Positions 25,273-37,100 of a stretch of DNA of 64,000 nucleotides are shown here, one piece after another (within the stretch, counting starts at the first letter, position 1; the number at the start of each line of letters is the position of its first letter). The notes under the pieces were generated by a model. The model was not told the DNA's origin, searched no databases, and saw only the letters and a program-made list of their open reading frames with translations. This DNA is from Calliopsis andreniformis (taxonomy: Eukaryota > Arthropoda > Insecta > Hymenoptera > Andrenidae). A program made the translations under genes and the position numbers. The DNA lies in the NCBI RefSeq assembly GCF_051401765.1, contig NW_027480429.1, positions 10,544,157-10,608,156 on the forward strand, written 5' to 3'.

Positions 25273-27100
25273 TTGAATAGTTAGGGCCTTAGAAGTCTAC
25301 GCCCGAACCATAAAATGCAAAAAAAAGTACAACAGTGGTTCCATCATATAACAGGAATAATTGGGACCAGCTTGAAAGTGATGGCCAATTCTACGTTCCG
25401 GGCAACCTAGGTTTCACTCCAGGGCGTTGCTCCACCAGACCGAATAGTTACGGCCTAAGAAGTCAACGCCAGAAGCATAGAATACGATATAAATACAACA
25501 GCGTTTTCATCGTATAAAACGAATAATTGCAACCAGTGTGAAAGTTATGGTCATTTCTACATTCCGAGCAACCTAGGATTCACTCTAGGGCGTTGCTCCA
25601 CCAGATCGAATAGTTAGGTCCTTAGAAGTAAACGCCAGAAACATAAAATACGATATAAATACAACAGCGTCTCCATCGTATAAAACGCATAATTGCAATC
25701 AGTGTGAAAGTTGTGGTCATTTCTACATTTCGAGCAACCTAGGATTCACTCTAGGGTGTTGCTCCACCAGATCGAATAGTTAGGTCCTCAGAAGTAAACG
25801 CCAGAAGCATAAAATACGATATAAATACAACAGCGTTTTCATCGTATAAAACGAATAATTGCAACCAGTGTGAAAGTTATGGTCATTTCTACATTCCGAG
25901 CAACCTAGGATTCACTCTAGTTCGTTGCTCCACCAGATCGAATAGTTAGGTCCTTAGAAGTAAACGCCAGAAACATAAAATACGATATAAATACAACAGC
26001 GTCTCCATCGTATAAAACGCATAATTGCAATCAGTGTGAAAGTTGTGGTCATTTCTACATTTCGAGCAACCTAGGATTCACTGTAGGGTGTTGCTCCACC
26101 AGATCGAATAGTTAGGTCCTCAGAAGTAAACGCGAGAAACATAAAATACGATATAAATACAACAGCGTTTCAATCGTATAAAACGAATAATTGCAACCAG
26201 TTTGAAAGTTATGGTCATTTCTACATACCGAGCAACCTAGGATTCACTCTAGGGCGTTGCTCCACCAGATCGAATAGTGAGGTCCTTAGAAGTAAACGCC
26301 AGAAGCATAAAATACGATATAAATACAACAGCTTTTCCATCGTATAAAAGGAATAATTGCAAACAGTGTGAAAGTATTGGTCATTTCTACGTTCCCGGCA
26401 AGCTAGGCTTCACACTAGGCCGTTGTTTCGCCAGATCGAATAGTTAGGGCCCAAGAAGTGAACGCCAGAAGCATAAAATGCAATAAAAATGCAACAGTTT
26501 TTCCATCGTATAACAGGATTAATTGCAACCAGTTTGAAGGTGATGGCCAATTCTACCTTCCGGGCAACCTAGGCTTCACTCTAGAGCGTTGCTCCACCAG
26601 ATCGAATGGATAGTGCCTTAGAAGTCAACGCCAGAAGCATAAAATACAATATAAATACAACAGTGTTTCCATCGTATAAAACGAATAATTGCAACCAGGA
26701 TGAAACTTATGGTCATTTCTACTTTCCGAGCAAGCTAGGCTTCACCCTAGGGCGTTGCTCCAAAAGATTGAATAGTTAGGACCTTAGAAGTGATCGCCCG
26801 AACCATAAAATGCAAAAAAAATACAACAGTGTTTCCATCATATAACGGGAATAATTGCAACCAGTTTGAAAGTGATGGCCAATTCTACGTTCCGGGCAAC
26901 CTAGGCTTCTCTCTAGGGCGTTGCTCCACCAGATCGAATAGATAGTGCCTTAGAAGTCAACGCCAGAAGCATAAAATACAATATAAAAACAACAGTTTTT
27001 CCATCGTATAAAGCGAATAATTGCAACCAGTATGAAACTTATGCTCATTTCTACTTTCCGAGCTACCTAGGCTTCACCCTAGGGCCTCGCTCCCAGCAGA
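25273..27100 (+). repeat. 29-monomer unit, partial third copy
   Basis: The G-monomer block starting at CGTTTTCATCG (25502) matches 22015 at an offset of 3487 bp (21 monomers plus 1). The extra base is an insertion in the A-tract near 25325 (AAAAAAGTACAACAG). After one additional G monomer the match resumes at offset 3653 (GTATTGGTC at 26374 and 22721), now 22 monomers plus 1. The copy fades out near 27.1 kb, where a second 1-bp insertion occurs (CTCGCTCCCAGC near 27093). Confidence 0.78.
25502..26331 (+). repeat. G-class monomer block 4 (five monomers)
   Basis: Four monomers match block 3, followed by a fifth (CAGTTTGAAAGTTATGG, ACATACCGAGC, GAATAGTGAGGTCC). The fifth resembles members of block 2 near 20090 and 20460. 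The block is therefore a hybrid of two G arrangements, which suggests exchange between them. Confidence 0.78.
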
Positions 27101-27521
27101 TTGAATAGTTAGGGCCTTAGATGTCAACGCCCGAACCATAAAATGCAAAAAAAATACAACAGTGTTTCCATCATATATCAGGAATAATTGCAACCAGTTT
27201 GAAAGTGATGGCCAATTGTACGTTGCGGGCAACCTAGGTTTCACTCCAGGGCGTTGCTCCACCAGATCGAATAGTTAGTGCCTTAGAAGTCAACGCCAGA
27301 AGCATAAAATACAATATAAATACAACAGCTTCTCCATCGTATAAAACGAATAATTGCAACCAGTATGAAACTTATGGTCATTTCTACTTTCCGAGCAACC
27401 TAGGCTTCACCCTAGGGCGTTGCTCCAGCGGATTGAATAGTTAGGGCCTTAGAAGTCAACGCCCGAAACATAAAATGCAAAAAAAATACAACAGTGTTTC
27501 CATCATATAACAGGAATAATT

Positions 27522-27687
27522 GCAACCAGTTTGAAAGTGATGGCCAATTCTACGTTCCGGGCAACCTAGGCTTCACTCTAGGGCGTTGCTCCACCAGATC
27601 GAATAGCTAGTGCCTTAGAAGTCAACGGCAGAAGCATAAAATGCGATATAAATACAACAGTTTTTCCATCGTATAAAACGAATAATT
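27522..27687 (+). repeat. Representative A-class monomer (166 bp)
   Basis: A clean example of the A class, starting at GCAACCAG. Diagnostic bases are CAGTTTGAAAGTGATGG, CCAATTCTACGTTCC, GGGCAACC, TTCACTCTAGGG, CTCCACCAGATCGAATAG and TAGTGCC. It is usually preceded by CATCATATAACAGG. In this class the sequence after the conserved CCTAGG is normally TCTAGGG rather than CCTAGGG, which weakens the dyad seen in class B. A common variant (A*) has TTTCACTCCAGGGCG and CCAGACCGAATAGTTACGG. A-class monomers appear from about 12.9 kb and persist to the right edge. Confidence 0.92.
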
Positions 27688-27853
27688 GCAACCAGTATGA
27701 AACTTATGGTCATTTGTACTTTCCGAGCAACCTAGGCTTCACCCTAGGGCGTTGCTCCAACAGATTGAGTAGTTAGGGCCTTAGATGTCAACGCCCGAAG
27801 CATAAAATGCAATAAAAATACAACAGTGTTTCCATCATATAACAGGAATAATT
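27688..27853 (+). repeat. Representative B-class monomer (166 bp)
   Basis: This is the partner of the preceding A monomer, and the pair forms a 332-bp dimer. Diagnostic bases are CAGTATGAAACTTATGG, ACTTTCCGAGCAACC, TTCACCCTAGGGCG, CTCCAACAGATTGA, TAGTTAGGGCC and CGCCCGAA. It is usually preceded by CCATCGTATAAAACG and often followed by an A8 tract leading into the next A monomer. The class first appears cleanly near 13.4 kb. Its CCTAGG-loop-CCTAGGG core lies inside an inverted repeat of GAGCAAC and GTTGCTC. A subvariant (B') has CTACTTTCCGAACAACC and lies next to D-class monomers in the right half. Confidence 0.92.
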
Positions 27854-27954
27854 GCAACCAGTTTGAAAGTGACGGCCAATTCAACGTTCCGGGCAACCTA
27901 GGCTTCGCTCTAGGGCGTTGCTCCACCAGATCGAAAAGATAGTGCCTTAGAAGT

Positions 27955-29850
27955 CAACGCCAGAAGCATAAAATGCGATACAAATACAACAGTTTTTCCA
28001 TCGTATAAAACGAATAATTGCATCCAGTATGAAACTTATGGTCATTTCTACTTTCCGAGCAACCTAGGCTTCACCCTAGGGCGCTGCTCCAACAGATTGA
28101 ATAATTAGGGCCTTAGAAGTCAACGCCCGAAACATAAAATGCAAAAAAAATACAACAGTGTTTCCATCATATAACAGGAATAATTGCAACCAGTTTGGAA
28201 GTGATGGCCAATTCTACGTTCCGGGCAACCTAGGCTTCGCTCCATGGCGTTGCTCCACCAGATCGAAAAGATAGTGCCTTAGAAGTCAACGCCAGAAGCA
28301 TAAAATGCGATATAAATACAACAGTTTCTCCATCGTATAAAACGAATAATTGCAACCAGTATGAAGCTTATGGTCATTTCTACTTTCCGAGCAACCTAGG
28401 CTTCACCCTAGGGCGTTGCTCCAACGGATTGAATAGTTAGGGCCTTAGAAGTCAACGCCCGAACCATAAAATGCAAAAAAAATACAACAGTGTTTCCATC
28501 ATATAACAGGAATAATTGCAACCGGTTTGAAAGTGATGGCCAATTCTACGTTCCGGGCAACCTAGGTTTCACTACAGGGCGTTGCTCCACCAGATCGAAT
28601 TGTTAGTGCCTCAGAAGTCAACGCCAGAAGCATAAAATACAATATAAATACAACAGTTTTTCCATCGTATAAAACGAATAATTGCAACCAGTGTGAACCT
28701 TATGGACATTTCTACTTTCCGAGCAACCTAGGCTTCACCCCAGGGCGTTGCTCCAACAGTTTGAATAGTTAGAGCCTTAGAAGTCAACGCCCGAACCATA
28801 AAATGCAAAAAAAATACAACAGTGTTTCCATCAATTAACAGGAGTAATTGCAACCAGTTTGAAAGTGATGGCGAATTCTACGTTCCGAGCAACCTAGGTT
28901 TCACTCCAGGGCGTTGCTCCTCCAGACCGGATAGTTACGGCCTAAGAAGGCAACCCCAGAAGCATAAAATACGATATAAATACAACAGCTTTTCCATCGT
29001 ATAAAACGAATAATTGCAACCAGTATGAAACTTATGGTCATTTCTACTTTCCGAGCAAGTTAGGCTTCACCCTAGGGCGTTGCTCCAACAGATTGAATAG
29101 TTAGGGCCTTAGAAGTCAACGCCCGAAGCATAAAATGCAATTAAAATACAACAGTGTTTCCATCATATAACAGGAATAATTGCAACCAGTTTGAAAGTGA
29201 TGGCCAATTCTACGTTCCGGGCAACCTAGGCTTCACTCTAGGGCGTTGCTCCACCAGATAGAATAGTTAGTGCCTTTGAAGTCAACGCCAGAAGCATAAA
29301 ATACAATATAAATACAACAGTTTTTCCATCGTATAAAACGAATAATTGCAACCAGTTTGAAAGTGATGGCCAATTCTACCTTCCGGGCAACCTATGCTTC
29401 ACTCTAGGGCGTTGCTCCGCCAGATCGAATAGTTAGTGCCTTAGAAGTCAACGCCCGAACCATAAAATGCAAAAAAAATACAACAGTGTTTCCGTCATAT
29501 AACAGGAATAATTGCAACCAGTTTGAAAGTGATGGCCAATTCTACGTTCCGGGCAACCTGGGTTTCACTCCAGGGCGTTGCTCCACCAGACCGAATAGTT
29601 ACGGCCTTAGAAGTCAACGCCAAAGGCATAAAATACAATATAAATACAGCAGCGTTTCCATCGTATAAAACGAATAATTGCAACCAGTGTGAAAGTTATG
29701 GTCATTTCCACATTCCGAGGGACCCAGGCTTCACTCTAGGGCGTTGCTCCACCAGATCGAATAGTTAGGTCCTTAGATGTAAACGCCAGAAGCATAAAAT
29801 ACGATATAAATACAACAGCTTTTCCATCGTATAAAAGGATTAATTGCAAC
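27955..29850 (+). repeat. 19-monomer-spaced duplication, left copy
   Basis: It matches 31109-33004 at an offset of 3154 bp = 19 x 166. Differences noticed are few: GCGCTGCTCC near 28083 against GCGTTGCTCC, AATAATTAGG near 28105 against AATAGTTAGG, AGTTAGAGCC near 28767 against AGTTAGGGCC, and GTTCCGAGC near 28884 against GTTCAGAGC. The block ends where the right copy enters a D monomer (GAACGTGATGG) while the left enters a C monomer. Confidence 0.85.
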
Positions 29851-31103
29851 CAGTTTGAAAGTTATGGTCATTTCCACATTCCGAGGGACCTAGGCTTCAC
29901 ACTAGGGCGTTGCTCCACCAGATCGAATAGTTAGGTCCTAAGAAGTGAACGCCAGAAGCATAAAATGCAAAAAAAATACAACAGTGTTCCCATCATATAA
30001 CAGGAATAATTGCAACCAGTTTGAAAGTGATGGCCAATTCTACGTTCCGGGCAACCTAGGCTTCACTCTAGGGCGTTGCTCCACCAGATCGAATAGCTAG
30101 TGCCTTAGAAGTCAACGGCAGAAGCATAAAATGCGATATAAATACAACAGTTTTTCCATCGTATAAAACGAATAATTGCAACCAGTATGAAACTTATGGT
30201 CATTTGTACTTTCCGAGCAACCTAGGCTTCACCCTAGGGCGTTGCTCCAACAGATTGAGTAGTTAGGGCCTTAGATGTCAACGCCCGAAGCATAAAATGC
30301 AATAAAAATACAACTGTGTTTCCATCATATAACAGGAATAATTGCATCCAGTTTGAAAGTGATGGCCAATTCTACGTTCCGGGCAACCTAGGTTTCACAC
30401 CAGGGCGTTGCTCCTCCAGACCGAATAGTTACGGCCTTAGAAGTCAACGCCAAAGGCATAAAATACAATATAAATACAGCAGCGTTTCCATCGTATAAAA
30501 CGAATAATTGCAACCAGTTTGAAAGTTATGGTCATTTCCACATTCCGAGGGACCTAGGCTTCACACTAGGGCGTTGCTCCACCAGATCGAATAGTTAGGT
30601 CCTAAGAAGTGAACGCCAGAAGCATAAAATGCAAAAAAAATACAACAGTGTTTCCATCATATAACAGGAATAATTGCAACCAGTTTGAAAGTGATGGCCA
30701 ATTCTACGTTCCGGGCAACCTAGGCTTCACTCTAGGGCGTTGCTCCACCAGATCGAATAGCTAGTGCCTTAGAAGTCAACGGCAGAAGCATAAAATGCGA
30801 TATAAATACAACAGTTTTTCCATCGTATAAAACGAATAATTGCAACCAGTATGAAACTTATGGTCATTTGTACTTTCCGAGCAACCTAGGCTTCACCCTA
30901 GGGCGTTGCTCCAACAGATTGAGTAGTTAGGGCCTTAGATGTCAACGCCCGAAGCATAAAATGCAATAAAAATACAACTGTGTTTCCATCATATAACAGG
31001 AATAATTGCATCCAGTTTGAAAGTGATGGCCAATTCTACGTTCCGGGCAACCTAGGTTTCACACCAGGGCGTTGCTCCTCCAGACCGAATAGTTACGGCC
31101 TAA
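29848..31103 (+). repeat. Four-monomer tandem duplication (664-bp spacing)
   Basis: Bases about 29848-30439 match 30512-31103 at 664 bp = 4 x 166. The shared order is C2 monomer (TTCACACTAGGGCG), A, B (CATTTGTACTTTCC), then an A variant (CAACTGTGTTTCC, TTTCACACCAGGGCG, CTCCTCCAGACCG). The copies diverge at the end, with GGCCTTAGAAG in one and GGCCTAAGAAG in the other. The same 4-mer pair is carried in each 36-monomer unit near 37.9-38.7 kb and 43.9-44.7 kb. Confidence 0.82.
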
Positions 31104-32532
31104 GAAGTCAACGCCAGAAGCATAAAATGCGATACAAATACAACAGTTTTTCCATCGTATAAAACGAATAATTGCATCCAGTATGAAACTTATGGTCATT
31201 TCTACTTTCCGAGCAACCTAGGCTTCACCCTAGGGCGTTGCTCCAACAGATTGAATAGTTAGGGCCTTAGAAGTCAACGCCCGAAACATAAAATGCAAAA
31301 AAAATACAACAGTGTTTCCATCATATAACAGGAATAATTGCAACCAGTTTGGAAGTGATGGCCAATTCTACGTTCCGGGCAACCTAGGCTTCGCTCCATG
31401 GCGTTGCTCCACCAGATCGAAAAGATAGTGCCTTAGAAGTCAACGCCAGAAGCATAAAATGCGATATAAATACAACAGTTTCTCCATCGTATAAAACGAA
31501 TAATTGCAACCAGTATGAAGCTTATGGTCATTTCTACTTTCCGAGCAACCTAGGCTTCACCCTAGGGCGTTGCTCCAACGGATTGAATAGTTAGGGCCTT
31601 AGAAGTCAACGCCCGAACCATAAAATGCAAAAAAAATACAACAGTGTTTCCATCATATAACAGGAATAATTGCAACCGGTTTGAAAGTGATGGCCAATTC
31701 TACGTTCCGGGCAACCTAGGTTTCACTACAGGGCGTTGCTCCACCAGATCGAATTGTTAGTGCCTCAGAAGTCAACGCCAGAAGCATAAAATACAATATA
31801 AATACAACAGTTTTTCCATCGTATAAAACGAATAATTGCAACCAGTGTGAACCTTATGGACATTTCTACTTTCCGAGCAACCTAGGCTTCACCCCAGGGC
31901 GTTGCTCCAACAGTTTGAATAGTTAGGGCCTTAGAAGTCAACGCCCGAACCATAAAATGCAAAAAAAATACAACAGTGTTTCCATCAATTAACAGGAGTA
32001 ATTGCAACCAGTTTGAAAGTGATGGCGAATTCTACGTTCAGAGCAACCTAGGTTTCACTCCAGGGCGTTGCTCCTCCAGACCGGATAGTTACGGCCTAAG
32101 AAGGCAACCCCAGAAGCATAAAATACGATATAAATACAACAGCTTTTCCATCGTATAAAACGAATAATTGCAACCAGTATGAAACTTATGGTCATTTCTA
32201 CTTTCCGAGCAAGTTAGGCTTCACCCTAGGGCGTTGCTCCAACAGATTGAATAGTTAGGGCCTTAGAAGTCAACGCCCGAAGCATAAAATGCAATTAAAA
32301 TACAACAGTGTTTCCATCATATAACAGGAATAATTGCAACCAGTTTGAAAGTGATGGCCAATTCTACGTTCCGGGCAACCTAGGCTTCACTCTAGGGCGT
32401 TGCTCCACCAGATAGAATAGTTAGTGCCTTTGAAGTCAACGCCAGAAGCATAAAATACAATATAAATACAACAGTTTTTCCATCGTATAAAACGAATAAT
32501 TGCAACCAGTTTGAAAGTGATGGCCAATTCTA
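30145..32532 (+). repeat. 2.4-kb block recurring at 37780 and 43756
   Basis: This stretch matches 37780-40167 at an offset of 7635 bp (46 monomers minus the 1-bp deletion near 33138), and 43756-46143 beyond that. It ends at GATGGCCAATTCTAC, where this copy continues with CTTCC and the next with GTTCC. One visible difference is CATTTGTAC near 30865 against CATCTGTAC near 38501. Confidence 0.83.
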
Positions 32533-33004
32533 CCTTCCGGGCAACCTATGCTTCACTCTAGGGCGTTGCTCCGCCAGATCGAATAGTTAGTGCCTTAGAA
32601 GTCAACGCCCGAACCATAAAATGCAAAAAAAATACAACAGTGTTTCCGTCATATAACAGGAATAATTGCAACCAGTTTGAAAGTGATGGCCAATTCTACG
32701 TTCCGGGCAACCTGGGTTTCACTCCAGGGCGTTGCTCCACCAGACCGAATAGTTACGGCCTTAGAAGTCAACGCCAAAGGCATAAAATACAATATAAATA
32801 CAGCAGCGTTTCCATCGTATAAAACGAATAATTGCAACCAGTGTGAAAGTTATGGTCATTTCCACATTCCGAGGGACCCAGGCTTCACTCTAGGGCGTTG
32901 CTCCACCAGATCGAATAGTTAGGTCCTTAGATGTAAACGCCAGAAGCATAAAATACGATATAAATACAACAGCTTTTCCATCGTATAAAAGGATTAATTG
33001 CAAC
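31109..33004 (+). repeat. 19-monomer-spaced duplication, right copy
   Basis: Partner of 27955-29850. Its own left part overlaps the block (30145-32532) that recurs at 37780-40167 and 43756-46143, so this sequence has taken part in at least two separate duplications. Confidence 0.85.
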
Positions 33005-33496
33005 CAGTTTGAACGTGATGGTCATTTCTCCTTTCCGGGCGACCTAGGCTTCACTCTAGGGCGTTGCTCCACTAGATCGAACAGCTAGGGCCTTAGAAGT
33101 CAACGCCAGAAGCATAAAATACAATATAAATACAACAGTTTTTCATCGTATAAAACGAATAATTGCAACCAGTATGAAACTTATGGTCATTCCTACTTTC
33201 CGAACAACCTAGGCTTCACCCTAGGGCGTTGCTCCAACAGATTGAATAGTTAGGGCCTTTGAAGTCAACGCCAGAAGCATAAAATACAATATAAATACAA
33301 CAGTTTTTCCATCGTATAAAACGAATAATTGCAACCAGTTTGAAAGTGATGGCCAATTCTACCTTCCGGGCAACCTGTGCTTCACTCTAGGGCGTTGCTC
33401 CGCCAGATCGAATAGTTAGTGCCTTAGAAGTCAACGCCCGAACCATAAAATGCAAAAAAAATACAACAGTGTTTCCATCATATAACAGGAATAATT

Positions 33497-34160
33497 GCAA
33501 CCAGTTTGAAAGTGATGGCCAATTCTACGTTCCGGGCAACCTGGGTTTCACTCCAGGGCGTTGCTCCACCAGACCGAATAGTTACGGCCTTAGAAGTCAA
33601 CGCCAAAGGCATAAAATACAATATAAATACAGCAGCGTTTCCATCGTATAAAACGAATAATTGCAACCAGTGTGAAAGTTATGGTCATTTCCACATTCCG
33701 AGGGACCTAGGCTTCACTCTAGGGCGTTGCTCCACCAGATCGAATAGTTAGGTCCTTAGATGTAAACGCCAGAAGCATAAAATACGATATAAATACAACA
33801 GCTTTTCCATCGTATAAAAGGATTAATTGCAACCAGTTTGAACGTGATGGTCATTTCTCCTTTCCGGGCGACCTAGGCTTCACTCTAGGGCGTTGCTCCA
33901 CTAGATCGAACAGCTAGGGCCTTAGAAGTCAACGCCAGAAGCATAAAATACAATATAAATACAACAGTTTTTCCATCGTATAAAACGAATAATTGCAACC
34001 AGTATGAAACTTATGGTCATTCCTACTTTCCGAACAACCTAGGCTTCACCCTAGGGCGTTGCTCCAACAGATTGAATAGTTAGGGCCTTAGAAGTCAACG
34101 CCCGAACCATAAAATGCAAAAAAAATACAACCGTGTTTCCATCATATAACAGGAATAATT
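33497..34160 (+). repeat. Four-monomer cassette A*-C-D-B' (example)
   Basis: The monomers are A* (GGGTTTCACTCC, CAAAGGCAT) at 33497, C (GAGGGACCTAGG) at 33663, D (GGGCGACCTAGG) at 33829 and B' (CCGAACAACC) at 33995. The same order occurs with A* at 32668, 46279, 53749, 60555 and, with an ordinary B last, 62879. In a five-monomer form C is doubled (A* at 49765, 52753 and 59559). The cassette is the most repeated private arrangement of the right half. Confidence 0.82.
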
Positions 34161-34177
34161 GCAACCACTTTGAAACT

Positions 34178-37100
34178 GATGGCCAATTCTACGTTCCGGG
34201 CAACCTAGGTTTCACTCCAGGGCGTTGCTCCACCAGACCGAATAGTTACGGCCTAAGAAGTCAACGCCAGAAGCATAAAATGCGATATAAATATAACAGT
34301 TTTTCCATCGTATAAAACGAATAATTGCATCCAGTATGAAACTTATGGTCATTTCTACCTTCCGAACAACCTAGGCTTCACCCTAGGGCGTTGCTCCAAC
34401 AGATTGAATAGTTAGGGCCTTAGAAGTCAACGCCCGAACCATAAGACGCAAAAAAAATACAACAGTGTTTCCATCATATAACAGGAATAATTGCAACCAG
34501 TTTGAAAGTGATGGCCAATTCTACGTTCCGGGCAACCTAGGCATCACTCTATTGCGTTGATCCACCAGATCGAATAGTTAGTGCCTTAGAAGTCAACGCC
34601 AGAAGCATAAAACACAATATAAATACAACAGCTTTTCCATCGTATAAAACGAATAATTGCAACCAGTATGAAACTTATGGTCATTTCTACTTTCCGAGCA
34701 AGTTAGGCTTCACCCTAGGGCGTTGCTCCAACAGATTGAATAGTTAGGGCCCTAGAAGTCAACGCCCGAAGCATAAAATGCAATTAAAATACAACAGTGT
34801 TTCCATCATATAACAGGAATAATTGCAACCAGTTTGAAAGTGATGGCCAATTCTACGTTCCGGGCAACCTAGGCTTCACTCTAGGGCGTTGCTCCACCAG
34901 ATAGAATAGTTAGTGCCTTTGAAGTCAACGCCAGAAGCATAAAATACAATATAAATACAACAGTTTTTCCATCGTATAAAACGAATAATTGCAACCAGTT
35001 TGAAAGTGATGGCCAATTCTACCTTCCGGGCAACCTAGGCTTCACTCTAGGGCGTTGCTCCACCAGATAGAATAGTTAGTGCCTTTGAAGTCAACGCCAG
35101 AAGCATAAAATACGATATAAATACAGCAGCGTTTCCATCGTATAAAACGAATAATTGCAACCAGTGTGAAAGTTATGGTCATTTCCACATTCCGAGGGAC
35201 CCAGGCTTCACTCTAGGGCGTTGCTCCACCAGATCGAATAGTTAGGTCCTTAGATGTAAACGCCAGAAGCATAAAATACGATATAAATACAACAGCTTAT
35301 CCACCGTATAAAAGGATTAATTGCAACCAGTTTGAAAGTTATGGTCATTTCCACATTCCGAGGGACCTAGGCTTCACTCTAGGGCGTTGCTCCACCAGAT
35401 CGAATAGTTAGGTCCTTAGATGTAAACGCCAGAAGCATAAAATACGATATAAATACAACAGCTTTTCCATCGTATAAAAGGATTAATTGCAACCAGTTTG
35501 AACGTGATGGTCATTTCTCCTTTCCGGGCGACCTAGGCTTCACTCTAGGGCGTTGCTGCACTAGATCGAACAGCTAGGGCCTTAGAAGTCAACGCCAGAA
35601 GCATAAAATACAATATAAATACAACAGTTTTTCCATCGTATAAAACGAATAATTGCAACCAGTATGAAACTTATGGTCATTCCTACTTTCCGAACAACCT
35701 AGGCTTCACCCTAGGGCGTTGCTCCAACAGATTGAATAGTTAGGGCCTTTGAAGTCAACGCCAGAAGCATAAAATACAATATAAATACAACAGTTTTTCC
35801 ATCGTATAAAACGAATAATTGCAACCAGTATGAAACTTGTGGTCATTTCTACTTTCCGAACAACCTAGGCTTCACCCTGGGGCGTTGCTCCAACAGATTG
35901 AATAGTTAGGGCCTTAGAAGTCAACGCCCGAACCATAAAATGCAAAAAAAATACAACAGTGTTTCCATCATATAACAGGAATAATTGCAACCAGTTTGAA
36001 AGTGATGGCCAATTCTACGTTCCGGGCAACATAGGTTTCACACCAGGGCGTTGCTCCTCCAGACCGAATAGTTACGGCCTAAGAAGTCAACGCCAGAAGC
36101 ATAAAATACAATATAAATACAACAGCTTTTCCATCGTATAAAACGAATAATTGCAACCAGTATGAAACTTATGGTCATTTCTACTTTCCGAGCAACCTAG
36201 GCTTCACCCTAGGGCGTTGCTCCAACGGATTGAATAGTTAGGGCCTTAGAAGTCAACGCCCGAACCATAAAATGCAAAAAAAATACAACAGTGTTTCCAT
36301 CATATAACAGGAATAATTGCAACCAGTTTGAAAGTGACGGCCAATTCAACGTTCCGGGCAACCTAGGCTTCGCTCTAGGGCGTTGCTCCACCAGATCGAA
36401 AAGATAGTGCCTTAGAAGTCAACGCCAGAAGCATAAAATGCGATACAAATACAACAGTTTTTCCATCGTATAAAACGAATAATTGCATCCAGTATGAAAC
36501 TTATGGTCATTTCTACTTTCCGAGCAACCTAGGCTTCACCCTAGGGCGTTGCTCCAACAGATTGAATAGTTAGGGCCTTAGAAGTCAACGCCCGAAACAT
36601 AAAATGCAAAAAAAATACAACAGTGTTTCCATCATATAACAGGAATAATTGCAACCAGTTTGGAAGTGATGGCCAATTCTACGTTCCGGGCAACCTAGGC
36701 TTCGCTCCATGGCGTTGCTCCACCAGATCGAAAAGATAGTGCCTTAGAAGTCAACGCCAGAAGCATAAAATGCGATATAAATACAACAGTTTCTCCATCG
36801 TATAAAACGAATAATTGCAACCAGTATGAAGCTTATGGTCATTTCTACTTTCCGAGCAACCTAGGCTTCACCCTAGGGCGTTGCTCCAACGGATTGAATA
36901 GTTATGGCCTTAGAAGTCAACGCCCGAACCATAAAATGCAAAAAAAATACAACAGTGTTTCCATCGTATAAAACGAATAAATGCAACCAGTATGAAACTT
37001 ATGGTCATTTCTACTTTCCGGGCAACCTAGGCTTCACCCTAGGGCGCTGCTCCACCAGATCGAATAGTTAGTACCCTAGAAGTCAGCGCCAGAAGCATAA

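Larger units (their letters stand above)
27101..34177 (+). repeat. A/B dimer domain with 19-mer and 4-mer duplications
   Basis: A regular A/B alternation in the first kilobases is followed by new monomer classes. C (TTCCACATTCCGAGGGACC) first appears at about 29680 and D (GTTTGAACGTGATGG, CTCCTTTCCGGGCGACC) at about 33000. Duplications inside it are annotated separately. A 1-bp deletion (CAGTTTTTCATCG near 33138) shifts the register. No gene or other DNA is seen. Confidence 0.88.
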
